From the NCBI RefSeq assembly GCF_013341275.1, contig NZ_CP054476.1, positions 2,716,988-2,780,987 of the forward strand: a stretch of DNA of 64,000 bases, given 5' to 3'. The notes under the pieces are model-generated. The model did not search any database. It worked only from the letters and a program-made list of their open reading frames with translations, and was not told where the DNA came from. The position numbers and the translations under genes were made by a program. Within the stretch, counting starts at the first letter, position 1. Every line of letters starts with the position of its first letter. This document shows, piece after piece, positions 55,246 to 64,000 of the stretch. The DNA comes from Methyloligella sp. GL2 (GTDB lineage: Bacteria > Pseudomonadota > Alphaproteobacteria > Rhizobiales > Methyloligellaceae).

Positions 55246-55324
55246 TGCCGGTATGATCTGCGCCCGACACGGCATCGCTTTGCCGTTTCGCTGGCGGCGG
55301 CCGCCGCCCGCGATCGGCAGGTGC

Positions 55325-56281
55325 CTAGTGTGCGGCTTCGACTTGCGGCAGCGGCATGGCGCGGAGCTGAAAGCTCGGCCTGGGGCCGTCCTTCTTGGCC
55401 TCGTCGAACAGATAGCTGAGCTGGCCTTCGGTGACCCAGGCCCGATCGCCGACCACGGTGACGCCGGTCGGCTCCGTGAAGGCTCCGATAGTTTCGATAT
55501 CGACCGTGTCGCCATCGACGGTGATCAAGTCCAGCTTGCCGGCGCCCTCCACCATGACAAAGCCGCCGGGAACGGGCCGGATCCCGTCGGGCTTGCCGAG
55601 GGGAGGCGTTTCCAGCTTGGCGATCCCCTTCGCCTCGCCGTCTTCCACATCGATGCGGAAGAGCTCATTGGCGCTAAAGGTGTTCACATAGAGATTGCCG
55701 TCCGGGCCGAAGGCCAGCCCGTCGAGCCCGCCTTTCAGGACCGGGTCGCTGACCCAGATTTCCAACTCCTCGGCGCCGGGCGCGAGCTTCACAATCTCCA
55801 TGCCCGCAGTATTGGTGGCATAGACCGCGCCGTCGGGCGCAATTGCGATGTCGTTGCAGACTGCGCCTTCCATGGGAAACCGATAGCTGACCTTGCCCTC
55901 GCCGGTGTTCAGATCGAAGCCCTTCAGGAAGCCGCCCTCGATATCGGTCGGGCCGTCCACGCCGATGCCGGAGATATCGTTGGAACAGACCCAGAGCAGT
56001 CCTTTTTTCTCATCGGCGAGCAGCCCTAAGGTCGAACGCGTGTCATAGGCGCCGGGCTCGATCCACAGCTCCGGCTCACCGCCCGGGGCGATGCGAATCA
56101 CGCCGCCGTCGGAGATGCTGCTGACATAAAGCGTTCCGTCTTTCGTGGACGTCACATTCTCCGGAAAAGGGAAGCTTCCGGGCAGTGCGATCTCAGCCGG
56201 CTCGGCCGTCGCCAAACCCGGCGTCATCCCCAGCGCTATCCCTATAAGCGTGCGGAATGCGGCAGTCCTCAAAGGCATCAT
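55325..56281 (-). CDS. SMP-30/NHL-type beta-propeller protein, secreted
   Basis: 318 residues from ATG 56281 (tandem ATG at 56278). Signal peptide about 1-26 (RTLIGIALGMTPGLATA). The rest has five to six propeller blades with repeating xDGxLYVxxxxxxxxxxI units (STKDGTLYVSSISDGGVIRI, APDGAVYATNTAGMEIVKL, GPDGNLYVNTFSANELFRI). Resembles gluconolactonase/strictosidine-synthase-like periplasmic proteins; no enzyme function can be named. Lies in the HDAC-xseB stretch on the same strand. Confidence 0.82.
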   Translation of the reverse strand: MMPLRTAAFRTLIGIALGMTPGLATAEPAEIALPGSFPFPENVTSTKDGTLYVSSISDGGVIRIAPGGEPELWIEPGAYDTRSTLGLLADEKKGLLWVCSNDISGIGVDGPTDIEGGFLKGFDLNTGEGKVSYRFPMEGAVCNDIAIAPDGAVYATNTAGMEIVKLAPGAEELEIWVSDPVLKGGLDGLAFGPDGNLYVNTFSANELFRIDVEDGEAKGIAKLETPPLGKPDGIRPVPGGFVMVEGAGKLDLITVDGDTVDIETIGAFTEPTGVTVVGDRAWVTEGQLSYLFDEAKKDGPRPSFQLRAMPLPQVEAAH

Positions 56282-56371
56282 GGTCGTCTCCCTAGAAATT
56301 GGACGAGATTTTTTGTGAGCTTCTCGTCTCTTGCTGAAATGGGGCAAAGCCCCGGTCGAAATCGATACGCG

Positions 56372-57304
56372 TTATGCGGCGGCCATCAAACTCCTTACAT
56401 GCAGAGCGGTGGAGCGGGCGAGGGCTTCAAGGGCATAGCCGCCTTCCAGCATGGAGACGGATCTGCCGCCGCAATGGGTGGCCGCCAGCTGCATCAGCCG
56501 GTCGGTGATCCAGGCGAAATCCTCGTCGTTCAGCTCGATCTGAGCCAAAGGATCGCTGCGATGGGCGTCGAACCCGGCGGAGATCAGGAGCAGCTCCGGC
56601 TTGAAATCGTCGAGGGCCGGCAGGATGCGGTCCTCCCAGGCAGCTTTGAATTCGGCCGAGCCGTCGCCGGGATCGAGGGGCGCATTGACGATATTGCCGG
56701 CAATGCCGGTCTCGTCCGCCGCGCCGGTGCCCGGAAAAAGCGGCATCTGGTGGGAGGAGCCGTAGAAAAGCTTCGGATCGGACCAGAAGGATTTCTGGGT
56801 GCCGTTGCCGTGATGGACGTCGAAATCGACGACCGCGATACGGGTCAACCCATGGGCGGCGCGGGCATGGAGCGCGGCGATGGCGATATTGTTGAACAGG
56901 CAAAACCCCATGGCCCGCTCGGCTTCCGCGTGATGGCCCGGCGGGCGGATGGCGCAGAAGGCATTGCCCACATCCCCCGCCATAACTTTATCGACGGCAA
57001 GAATGCCGGAACCGGCAGCGCGGAGCGCGGCCTCCCAGCTTCCCGGCGAGACCACGGTATCGGGATCGAGATGGGCATAGCCTTCGATCGGAACGGAACG
57101 TTCCACCTCCGCGATGAAGCTTTCCGGGTGGATCCGCGCGATGTCGGACAGCGCGGCGCGGGGGGCTTCTTCGCGGCGGAGATCTGCAAAGGCTTCGTCG
57201 TCCATGGCCCGGCCAATGGCGCGCAGGCGGTCGGAGCGCTCCGGATAGCCGGGGCTGGTGTCGTGCTTCAGGCAGTCGGGATGGCTGACGTAAAGCGTGG
57301 TCAT
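56372..57304 (-). CDS. Histone-deacetylase-family hydrolase
   Basis: 310 residues, from ATG 57304. Zinc-dependent arginase/deacetylase fold: RPPGHHAEAERAMGFCLFNN with the His-His dyad, VVDFDVHHGNGTQKSFW with the zinc Asp and His, and LLISAGFDAHRSDPLAQ with the second zinc Asp. Bacterial members include acetylpolyamine amidohydrolases and acetoin-utilisation proteins. Its place upstream of xseB-dxs is conserved in this order, so a housekeeping role is likely. It is divergent from sua5. Confidence 0.93.
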   Translation of the reverse strand: MTTLYVSHPDCLKHDTSPGYPERSDRLRAIGRAMDDEAFADLRREEAPRAALSDIARIHPESFIAEVERSVPIEGYAHLDPDTVVSPGSWEAALRAAGSGILAVDKVMAGDVGNAFCAIRPPGHHAEAERAMGFCLFNNIAIAALHARAAHGLTRIAVVDFDVHHGNGTQKSFWSDPKLFYGSSHQMPLFPGTGAADETGIAGNIVNAPLDPGDGSAEFKAAWEDRILPALDDFKPELLLISAGFDAHRSDPLAQIELNDEDFAWITDRLMQLAATHCGGRSVSMLEGGYALEALARSTALHVRSLMAAA

Positions 57305-57427
57305 GACTCCATCTCTATCACGGTCCGGCGCATGCGCGCAGCTTGACCGGAGCATGCGAAAGCGCGAGAGAACTCCAAGATCGATGGCGTCATCAATGAC
57401 ATAAGCCAAACGGCAGAGAGCCAAAGC

Positions 57428-58405
57428 TTGTCCGCAGACATCAAAATCGTCGCCCGAAGCGACAACGATATCGCAGGCGCCGCACGCGCGCTGGAGACTG
57501 GCGAACTGGTCGCCTTCCCCACCGAGACGGTTTATGGGCTGGGCGCGAACGCGCTGGACAGCGCTGCGGTGGCGGCGGTGTTCGCGGCCAAGCGGCGGCC
57601 GCGCTTCAATCCGCTGATCGTGCATGTCGCGGACCTGGAAACGGCGCGGAACTATGCGCAAATCGGTCTCGTGGCGCAGAGATTGGCCGAGGCGTTCTGG
57701 CCCGGCCCGCTGAGCATGGTGCTGCCACGGCGCGACGATTGCCGCCTCAGCCCGCTGGTGACGGCGGGGCTGGAGACGGTGGCGCTGCGGTCTCCGGCGC
57801 ACCCCATCGCCCAGAGACTTTTGCGGCGGACCGGACTTCCGATCGCCGCGCCGAGCGCCAACCGCTCGGGCAAGATCAGCCCGACGCGCGCCGAGGATGT
57901 GCGCGCCGAGCTTGGCGATCTTCCGGCCGCGATCCTCGACGGGGGGCCTTGCGAGATCGGGCTGGAATCGACGGTGGTTCGGGTCGCCGATGGCGAGGTG
58001 GAGATGCTGCGCTTTGGCGCCGTGACGCGCGAGGATATCGAAGCCGCGCTGGGACGCCCGGTGAAAGTGCCGTGGGGACAAACGAGCGATGCACCGGTCT
58101 CGCCGGGGCAGCTTTCCAGCCATTACGCGCCGGAGGCGAAAGTGCGGCTCAATGTGAGCGCACCTGCGGAAGGAGAAGCGCTGCTGGCCTTCGGGCCGGA
58201 TGTGCCGACGTTCGAGGGGCCGGTGGTCAACCTGAGCGAGAGCGGCGATCTGAAGGAGGCCGCGGCGAATTTCTTCGCCGCCTTGCGCACGCTCGACCAA
58301 AGCGGCGCCACGACCATCGCGGCGATGCCGATCCCCAATCAAGGGCTTGGGGAAGCGATCAACGACCGGCTGGCCCGCGCCGCGGCGGAGCGGCCGAACG
58401 CATGA
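57428..58405 (+). CDS. sua5: L-threonylcarbamoyladenylate synthase (Sua5 type)
   Basis: 325 residues. Makes threonylcarbamoyl-AMP for the t6A37 tRNA modification. Residues 8-200: YrdC domain (VAFPTETVYGLGANA, KRRPRFNPLIVH, WPGPLSMVLP, SANRSGKISPT). The linker motif SPGQLSSHYAPEA leads into the C-terminal Sua5 domain, so it is the long form. TTG start at 57428; no better ATG exists. Overlaps the next gene by 4 bases. Confidence 0.95.
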   Translation: MSADIKIVARSDNDIAGAARALETGELVAFPTETVYGLGANALDSAAVAAVFAAKRRPRFNPLIVHVADLETARNYAQIGLVAQRLAEAFWPGPLSMVLPRRDDCRLSPLVTAGLETVALRSPAHPIAQRLLRRTGLPIAAPSANRSGKISPTRAEDVRAELGDLPAAILDGGPCEIGLESTVVRVADGEVEMLRFGAVTREDIEAALGRPVKVPWGQTSDAPVSPGQLSSHYAPEAKVRLNVSAPAEGEALLAFGPDVPTFEGPVVNLSESGDLKEAAANFFAALRTLDQSGATTIAAMPIPNQGLGEAINDRLARAAAERPNA

Positions 58406-59838
58406 GCAAAACCGTGAAAATCGCCGCACCCTCGCCCGAAACGCTGAAGGCCTTGGTGAAGATCGTCGGCGCCGAGCACGCCATCACCGATCCGGCCGAG
58501 ATGGAGCCCTTCTTACATGAATGGCGCGACCGCTATCACGGCAAGGCGGCGCTGATCTTGCGCCCCGGCACGGTGGAGGAGGTCAGCCGCATCATGGCGC
58601 TGGCCAACGAGACGGAGACGGCCATCGTGCCGCAAGGCGGCAATACCGGGCTGGTCGGCGCGCAGATCCCGTTCGAGAGCGGCCATGAGGTGGTGCTGTC
58701 GCTCGGCCGGCTGAACCATATCCGGGAGATCGATACGACCGGCAACACCATGACGGTGGAGGCCGGGGTGGTGCTGGCCCAGGCGCAGGAAATCGCCGCC
58801 AATGCCGGGCATCTGTTCCCCTTGCGCATCGCCTCGGAAGGAAGCTGTCAGATCGGCGGGGTACTCTCGACCAATGCCGGCGGCACGGCGGTGTTGGCTT
58901 ACGGCAATGCCCGCGACCTGGTGCTGGGGCTGGAGGTGGTGCTGGCGGATGGGCGCATCTGGAACGGGCTGAAGGCGCTGCGCAAGGACAATAGCGGCTA
59001 CGACATGAAGCATCTCTTCATGGGGGCGGAAGGGACGCTCGGCATCATCACCGCGGCGGTGCTGCGGCTGTTTCCGCCACCGGCGGAGAACGTCACCGCC
59101 TTTGTCGGCCTGCCGAGCCTGGAGAAGGCGGCTGCCTTCTTCGACCGGGCCTACGCGGCGGCGAGCGGCGAGCTGACCGCCTTCGAGATTTTGCCGCGGA
59201 TCGGCATCGAGTTCGTGGTGCGCCACGGGACCGGCATGAGCGATCCGCTGGAGACGCCGCATCCCTGGTATGCGCTGATCGAGCTGACATCGCCGAACGC
59301 TTCGGCGGGGCTGGCGGAGACCGCGGAGAGCTTGCTGAGCGAGGCTTTGGAGGCGGGCGAGATTTCAGACGGGGCGATTGCGCAATCGCTGGATCAGGCG
59401 GCGGCGTTCTGGCGCTTGCGGGAGTTCATGAGCGAAGCGCAGAAATTCGAGGGCGCCAGCATCAAGCACGACGTCTCGGTGCCGGTGGCATCGATCCCGG
59501 AGTTCATTTCGCGGGCGGACGATTTCGTGGCGCTGATGGTGCCGGATGCCCGGCCCTGCCCGTTCGGCCATTTCGGCGACGGCAACATCCACTACAATGT
59601 GAGCCAGCCGCCGGGTTTGGACCGGGCGATCTTCCTCTCCCATTGGGAGGCGGTGAATGCCGGGGTGCATGAGATCGTGCTGGATTTGGGCGGATCGATC
59701 AGCGCCGAGCACGGGATCGGGCGCATGAAGCGCGATATGCTTCGCCATGCCAAATCGGCGGTGGAGATGGATCTGATGCGGACGATCAAGAACGCCCTCG
59801 ATCCCAAGGGAATCTTGAACCCCGGCAAGGTGCTTTAG
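58402..59838 (+). CDS. FAD-linked oxidase (GlcD/D-2-hydroxyacid dehydrogenase type)
   Basis: 478 residues from ATG 58402; the frame is open far upstream inside sua5, but that part is a shadow. PCMH-type FAD domain: VPQGGNTGLVGAQIPF, LSTNAGGTAVLAYGNARDL and GYDMKHLFMGAEGTLGIITA. The C-terminal FAD-oxidase domain ends CPFGHFGDGNIHYNVS and AEHGIGRMKRDML, the metal/substrate site of D-lactate and D-2-hydroxyglutarate dehydrogenases. Substrate not fixed. Operon with sua5, a common pair in this order. Confidence 0.93.
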   Translation: MSKTVKIAAPSPETLKALVKIVGAEHAITDPAEMEPFLHEWRDRYHGKAALILRPGTVEEVSRIMALANETETAIVPQGGNTGLVGAQIPFESGHEVVLSLGRLNHIREIDTTGNTMTVEAGVVLAQAQEIAANAGHLFPLRIASEGSCQIGGVLSTNAGGTAVLAYGNARDLVLGLEVVLADGRIWNGLKALRKDNSGYDMKHLFMGAEGTLGIITAAVLRLFPPPAENVTAFVGLPSLEKAAAFFDRAYAAASGELTAFEILPRIGIEFVVRHGTGMSDPLETPHPWYALIELTSPNASAGLAETAESLLSEALEAGEISDGAIAQSLDQAAAFWRLREFMSEAQKFEGASIKHDVSVPVASIPEFISRADDFVALMVPDARPCPFGHFGDGNIHYNVSQPPGLDRAIFLSHWEAVNAGVHEIVLDLGGSISAEHGIGRMKRDMLRHAKSAVEMDLMRTIKNALDPKGILNPGKVL

Positions 59839-59884
59839 CGCACGCTTGCCGGGGCTCGATTGTCTGGTTTAACCGCTGTCTCGC

Positions 59885-61057
59885 TTAACCGCCGCAGACG
59901 CTCGGGGCGGCCTCGCCGGCAAAGCGGGCCGCGATCCACTCGGCGACCATCTTGCCGCTATCCTTGGCAATGGCGCGATGGCCGGTCTTCGGCAGCACCA
60001 CCATTTTCACCTTGTTGCCGCCGGCGCAAAGGTGATCGCCGTATTTCCGGGTCACAGCCTCGGGCACGACCTCATCCTTGCCGCCTTGAGCGATAAACAC
60101 CGGGATGTCGCGCGGAAGGGAGCCAGGCGTGTTGTCCGCCATCAGGGTAGACCAGGGTTTGGTGGTGCCGAGTTCCTTGGTCAGGATCGGCATCTTCTTG
60201 AACGGCAGATCGTCGCCGAGCTTGGCGCGCAGATCGACGAAATCGTGGACGCACTGGCTGGCCTGCTCCTCAACCGCGTGCACGGCGGCAGGATCGACAA
60301 CGGACTCGGTCTTGACGCCGTAGATGCGGGACCAGGACGACAGCAGATAGGAGGTCAGGTTGTCACCGGCCTTGGTGGCGAAGTCGTCATCCACCAGATC
60401 GGCGAGATAGGTGATCGGGGACGCCGCGGCGACACCGATCGGCTTCAGCTCGCGGGCGTAGCTGTGAGCCATCTTCGCGGCGAAGAAGGCCGCCTGGCCG
60501 CCCTGCCCCTCGCCCCAGACCACGAACTCCTTGCCGGCGCCAGCCTCGGGCATGGCGATGGCGGCACGAACCGAATCGAGCACCGCGCGCCCTTCGCTCT
60601 CACCGACGAGGTAAGGATGCAGGCCCGGCGTGCCGAGACCCGGATAATCGGTGGCGGTGATCACGTAACCCTGCTTCAGCAGCGGAAACAGACCGTCGAT
60701 ATCGTCGAAATGGACCATCCCCATGGAGGGGGCGCATTTCGGCGCGATGCCGGTGGTGCGGTGGGCCCAGGCCACGACCGGGCGCTGGCCAGCAGGCGCG
60801 CCGTCCTTGGGAACGATGATCACGCCGGAGACGGCGATCGGCTCGCCCTTCATCCCCTTGGAGCGGTAGATGACCCGATAGGCGGTGCCGCCAAGGGGAG
60901 AGCGCAGCATCTTTTCGGACTTGATGATGCTGCCGGGCGCGCCGGAGATGGTCTCTCCCGCAAGGCTATAGAATTTGGATTGGGATTCGGCATTGGCGCC
61001 AGCGGCACCGAACAGGAAAGGCAAAACTGCAAGAGCGAATAAGAGTGCGCGGGTCAT
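59885..61057 (-). CDS. Secretory lipase-family alpha/beta hydrolase with the nucleophile Ser replaced
   Basis: 390 residues from ATG 61057; GTG 61066 is possible. Signal peptide 1-23 (LLFALAVLPFLFGAAGANA). The LIP-type fold is recognised from VVAWAHRTTGIAPKCAPS, GYVITATDYPGLGTPG, and GQGGQAAFFAA. The nucleophile elbow reads G182-E-G-Q-G186, so residue 184 is Gly where Ser is expected (G-x-S-x-G). The expected Asp (FIAQGGKDEVV) and His (PKTGHRAIA) are kept. Either the protein is catalytically dead (binding role) or it uses other chemistry. No frameshift or stop is present. Confidence 0.85.
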   Translation of the reverse strand: MTRALLFALAVLPFLFGAAGANAESQSKFYSLAGETISGAPGSIIKSEKMLRSPLGGTAYRVIYRSKGMKGEPIAVSGVIIVPKDGAPAGQRPVVAWAHRTTGIAPKCAPSMGMVHFDDIDGLFPLLKQGYVITATDYPGLGTPGLHPYLVGESEGRAVLDSVRAAIAMPEAGAGKEFVVWGEGQGGQAAFFAAKMAHSYARELKPIGVAAASPITYLADLVDDDFATKAGDNLTSYLLSSWSRIYGVKTESVVDPAAVHAVEEQASQCVHDFVDLRAKLGDDLPFKKMPILTKELGTTKPWSTLMADNTPGSLPRDIPVFIAQGGKDEVVPEAVTRKYGDHLCAGGNKVKMVVLPKTGHRAIAKDSGKMVAEWIAARFAGEAAPSVCGG

Positions 61058-61317
61058 GACAGCCACATCGAGTTGTTGAAACGGAAGCGCCTTCTAACAC
61101 GAAAAGCGGGGCGAAAGCCCAGCCCTTGACCGGTTCGGAGCGAAGCATTTTGGCGTTATGGTATCGAAGCCGGGCACATGAAGCTGCGCGACCTTCCGGT
61201 CGATATGCACGCAAAGCGAGAATTTCGCGCGTATTCCGATAAAAATCTTACAAATCCGCGGTCAACAGCCGTTTCGGACGGGGTGGAGTAACGCTTTGGT
61301 AAGCCAGCTGGGAAACA

Positions 61318-61908
61318 GTGAATCCCATTATGAGCCTGATCAGGGGTAAGGCCATGTTTGCCGAGCAGAAACAACAAGGCGAAGCCGCACGGCAGGAGCT
61401 GGAAGAAGACGTTAGCCGAGAGGATATCGTCGCCGCTTTCCGCCTGGCCATGGTCGACCATTTCCGGTCCCATATTCCCGGCACCAACATCAATGAATCG
61501 ACGCTGCTTGCCAGCGATTATCTGAATCATTTTCATGAGTTGGTGATGCTGCTCGAAGCGCTGGCGACCGACCCGGACGATTTCGCCGAGGATCTCGCCG
61601 CCTGGCGCCCCCTCACCTATGAAGAGCATTTCTCCTTCTCCGGTTTCCGCGACAAGAATCTGGCGATCGCCGCTTATCGCCGGGCGCCGCAGCAGACCCG
61701 CGAGGCTTTCGACCAGGCGGTGGAGCGGCTACATGGCGAAGCGGTGATGGTGATCGCCATCATCCGCAGCGAGCTTGCAAGCGACGACCGCTCCGCTCTC
61801 CCGGCGCGCTGCTACCAGGCCGGCGAGCGGCTCACGGTGCTGATCGACGCGGCCAATGCCATCGCCGTCGGCGGCGACGGGGCGGCGACCGATTTCGGCG
61901 GCGAATAA
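61318..61908 (+). CDS. Protein of unknown function
   Basis: Up to 196 residues; starts at 61318 (GTG), 61330 or 61354 (ATG) are all possible. Predicted all-helical and acidic, with no signal peptide: DIVAAFRLAMVDHFRSHIPG, LNHFHELVMLLEALATDPDD, then two more helices. No cysteines in the first 160 residues. No family was recognised. Good codon use for this genome supports a real gene. Confidence 0.7.
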   Translation: MNPIMSLIRGKAMFAEQKQQGEAARQELEEDVSREDIVAAFRLAMVDHFRSHIPGTNINESTLLASDYLNHFHELVMLLEALATDPDDFAEDLAAWRPLTYEEHFSFSGFRDKNLAIAAYRRAPQQTREAFDQAVERLHGEAVMVIAIIRSELASDDRSALPARCYQAGERLTVLIDAANAIAVGGDGAATDFGGE

Positions 61909-62017
61909 GCCCTTTCGTCTTCTAAGACCCAGCGGTTTTCCCGCGGCAAGGATAGCTTGCGGCGCATCGATGCGCGTGCGGCTGGATTTCGCCGCTTTGA
62001 AGCGCTACTCAGATTCC

Positions 62018-62590
62018 ATGAGCGGACGGACACAGACTGCGATCTTGCTTCTGGCGGGCCTTGCCTGGCTTGCCGGCGGGCTGGTGGCCGCGCCGCCGCC
62101 GGCCAAGGCGCAGTTCTTCTGGTCGCCCTGGTTCGACGATCGTCCGCGCCGCAGCCGGCGTCCGCCGCCGAGCCCGCCTGTGGTGCCGCAACAGCCGCCG
62201 GCCGGCGATCTGGTGCCGGTTCCGCAAGCCGAGCTGCCGCCGCCTCCCCCGCCACCGGACGACCGGCCCTATGACGACAAGCTGATGCGGCTGGCCGAGA
62301 TCCTCGGCGCGCTGCATTACCTGCGCGAGCTATGCGGGGCGCAGGAAGGCCAGCTCTGGCGCGAACAGATGGACGCGCTGGTGAAGAGCGAGGGCACCAC
62401 CGCGGTGCGCCGGGCGCGGCTGGTCAACAATTTCAATGACGGCTATCGCGGCTTCCGCCGCACCTATCGGACCTGCACGGATTCGGCCACGGTGGCGATC
62501 GACCGCTTCACCCTGGAAGGCTCGCAGATCGCACTGGCATTGGCCGGGCCGACGGAGCCCACGGATCACGCCGCCAAAGCCTCCGAATAG
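62018..62590 (+). CDS. TIGR02301-family secreted protein
   Basis: 190 residues from ATG 62018. Signal peptide 1-31 (AILLLAGLAWLAGGLVAAPP, cut near AKA). A Pro-rich segment (37-82, including a PPPPPPP run) precedes a helical domain with the family pattern LMRLAEILGALHYLRELCGA, EGQLWREQMDAL and NNFNDGYRGFRRTYRTC. The two Cys in the domain likely pair. Known only from Hyphomicrobiales and relatives; function unknown. Confidence 0.85.
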   Translation: MSGRTQTAILLLAGLAWLAGGLVAAPPPAKAQFFWSPWFDDRPRRSRRPPPSPPVVPQQPPAGDLVPVPQAELPPPPPPPDDRPYDDKLMRLAEILGALHYLRELCGAQEGQLWREQMDALVKSEGTTAVRRARLVNNFNDGYRGFRRTYRTCTDSATVAIDRFTLEGSQIALALAGPTEPTDHAAKASE

Positions 62591-62732
62591 GGGCGCCTGA
62601 CAGGGCTCGCCGTTTCGCGCAGCGCCGCGGCCATAAACCTTACAAATTAACTGTCGGTTCACTCTGTGGCACAGGCCTCGCGTCTGGCGTGCTAGGCAAG
62701 CAGTTGAACAACGCGCGCGAGGGAGAAGAACG

Positions 62733-62984
62733 GTGCGAGGATCCTTGGTTTTGGACACGGTAGAAGACACCCATAAAGAAGCCGCGCTCGGCTACATTCT
62801 CGATGCCTGGGAAGAGGCGATCTACGACGGAATCGAGCCGGAGATGATGGCCAATGCGGCTCTGTTCGCGGCGCTTTCCGATCTGATCACGATTTACGGC
62901 GAGGACGCGGTGGCCAAGATGGCCGGCGGTCTTGCCCGGCGCATCAATCACGGCGAATTCACCTTGCGGCGCACCACCCAGTAG
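62733..62984 (+). CDS. Small conserved-type protein of unknown function
   Basis: 83 residues from GTG 62733, with GGGAGAAG just upstream. Acidic and helical: AALGYILDAWEEAIYDGIEP, then MMANAALFAALSDLITIYGE and a basic tail. No transmembrane segment or signal. I do not recognise a named family. Confidence 0.72.
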   Translation: MRGSLVLDTVEDTHKEAALGYILDAWEEAIYDGIEPEMMANAALFAALSDLITIYGEDAVAKMAGGLARRINHGEFTLRRTTQ

Positions 62985-63014
62985 CGGCGCAGGAGGGCGC
63001 GGCCGGCGCCCGGG

Positions 63015-63686
63015 CTAAACCGGCCCGATACCGGCAAAGACTTTCACAAGCAGCACCACGCCAAAGACGAGAAGGATGCTTGCGGCGATCCGATTGATCA
63101 GCCGCAGGCGTCCTTCCGTCAGGCGATGGCGTATGGTGGCGATCAGCTCCGACAGGCCGAGCCACCAGGCAAGGCTGCCGCCCATCACCGACAGCACCAC
63201 GATCATCGCCTCCCAATAGGTCTCAAGCCCGCCGACCAGCGAGCCGAGCCCGCCGAAAATGGCGAGCATGCCGAGAATCGCGCCCGGATTGGTCACGGTG
63301 AGCAGGAAGGTCTGGGGGATGATGCCCATATGGCTCGCCACGGAGGAGCGCTCGTCGGCCGGCACTTCCAGGACGGGGCGGGTCAGAAACAAGCCGACCC
63401 CGAAAATCAGGATGATGATGCCGCCGATAATCTGGATCCAGCCCGCATAGGCGATCATGATGTCGGAGACGGCGGTCATGCTGAAGGCGGCGATGGCGGC
63501 CAGCAGCCCATCGCCGAGCACCGCGCCAAGGCCGGCCGCCAGGCCGCCGCCGAAGCCGCGCGCCACGGCACGCTGGATCACGAGGACGTTGACCGGCCCG
63601 GTGGGAGCGGCCACAAGAAGGCCAATGATCAACCCGGACACCACCAGTTGGATGCCGGAGAGCACGATATGGGCACCGGCTTCCAT
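63015..63686 (-). CDS. LysE-family translocator
   Basis: 223 residues, six membrane segments. Exports amino acids or similar compounds. The N-terminal AAPTGPVNVLVIQRAVARGF with the PxGP motif and the next AGLGAVLGDGLLAAIAAFS are family marks, as is TNPGAILGMLAIFGGLG in the middle. No LysG-type regulator is adjacent. Divergent from the gene at 63757. Confidence 0.9.
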   Translation of the reverse strand: MEAGAHIVLSGIQLVVSGLIIGLLVAAPTGPVNVLVIQRAVARGFGGGLAAGLGAVLGDGLLAAIAAFSMTAVSDIMIAYAGWIQIIGGIIILIFGVGLFLTRPVLEVPADERSSVASHMGIIPQTFLLTVTNPGAILGMLAIFGGLGSLVGGLETYWEAMIVVLSVMGGSLAWWLGLSELIATIRHRLTEGRLRLINRIAASILLVFGVVLLVKVFAGIGPV

Positions 63687-63756
63687 CGCGCGTTACTTCC
63701 AGATGGGACGAGGAGTCCGGCGGCGAAAATTTCGGTCCACCGATACGGGGTGATGC

Positions 63757-64000
63757 ATGAAACCGTTCGGAAAATCAGTGTTCGTGGCCTGCGCAGCATT
63801 GGTAGCGGCCAGTGCCATTTTTGTCTACGCCTTCGATGATCGAGCCCGCGCCGGCGAGCAGGTGCAGCCGAAATCCTCGCAAGCGCCTGCGAAAACCCAG
63901 GCCTCGCCCGCGCCATTGCCTCTACCGCCGGCAGAGACCGGCACGGCGGAAAGCGGCGCGACGCTCTACGATATCGGCGCTCTGCCGGATCCTGTGAAGA
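63757..64000 (+). CDS. Membrane-anchored or secreted protein, 3' truncated
   Basis: At least 81 codons, open to the window edge. ATG 63757 follows GGGGTG. Residues 8-25 are a hydrophobic signal or anchor (FVACAALVAASAIFVYAF), followed by a low-complexity Ala/Pro/Gln linker (30-60). The recognisable domain would be beyond the window, so no product can be named. Confidence 0.65.
   Translation, partial: MKPFGKSVFVACAALVAASAIFVYAFDDRARAGEQVQPKSSQAPAKTQASPAPLPLPPAETGTAESGATLYDIGALPDPVK

Noticed and set aside
57739..58401. Long N-terminal extension of the FAD oxidase frame
   Set aside because: It overlaps sua5, is Arg/Gly-rich and family-unlike; the ATG at 58402 overlaps the sua5 stop in the standard ATGA way.

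Overview
The window is GC-rich DNA, apart from one clearly AT-richer gene. It looks like a chromosome segment of an alphaproteobacterium, most likely of the Hyphomicrobiales (Rhizobiales). Reasons are the gene order pdxH / fabI / aroC, the group HDAC-like / xseB / dxs / tlyA, the Sua5-FAD oxidase pair with a 4-base overlap, a TIGR02301-type protein, and many short palindromic intergenic repeats of the kind common in that order. No rRNA, CRISPR array, transposase or phage gene was seen. Two tRNA genes, Gln(TTG) and Pro(CGG), both with encoded CCA, lie near the middle.

Layout. 1-7.7 kb: the end of a molybdenum hydroxylase operon (large subunit, FAD subunit, and a [2Fe-2S] subunit fused to a CoxG-like domain), a GntR/UTRA regulator, a diaminopropionate ammonia-lyase, an aldehyde dehydrogenase and a biuret-hydrolase-like cysteine hydrolase. 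7.9-14.1 kb: a minus-strand corrinoid (B12) uptake operon behind a cobalamin riboswitch, with TonB-dependent receptor, ATPase, binding protein, permease and a CbiX-like/ferredoxin fusion. 14.7-26.4 kb: a LuxR-type regulator facing a nine-step minus-strand operon for N-alkylamide use. It holds an amide/branched-chain-type ABC transporter (binding protein, two ATPases, two permeases) followed by two N,N-dimethylformamidase (DMFase) large/small subunit pairs. One small subunit is fused to the C-terminus of the LivM-type permease. 26.6-35.3 kb: two MetA-type outer-membrane proteins, an XRE-cupin regulator, a ferric-reductase-like flavocytochrome, the tRNAs, 5-formyl-THF cyclo-ligase and a periplasmic glucan protein. 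35.7-39.5 kb: trimethylamine monooxygenase (tmm) and trimethylamine N-oxide demethylase (tdm). 39.9-64 kb: mostly housekeeping (aminotransferase, SDR, pdxH, fabI, aroC, cobB, tlyA, dxs, xseB, HDAC-like, sua5) mixed with small secreted proteins, a SET-domain protein, a HEPN-like AT-rich gene, a lipase-like protein lacking its nucleophile serine, and a LysE exporter.

How it fits together. DMFase makes dimethylamine plus formate from dimethylformamide, and Tmm plus Tdm make dimethylamine plus formaldehyde from trimethylamine. The window therefore holds two routes that meet at dimethylamine, with formaldehyde likely passed to tetrahydrofolate. The most unusual item is the permease-DMFase small subunit fusion (20956-22605), which would tie the hydrolase to its own importer or, through an internal start, would encode both proteins. 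The genes for the next steps from dimethylamine are not in the window.
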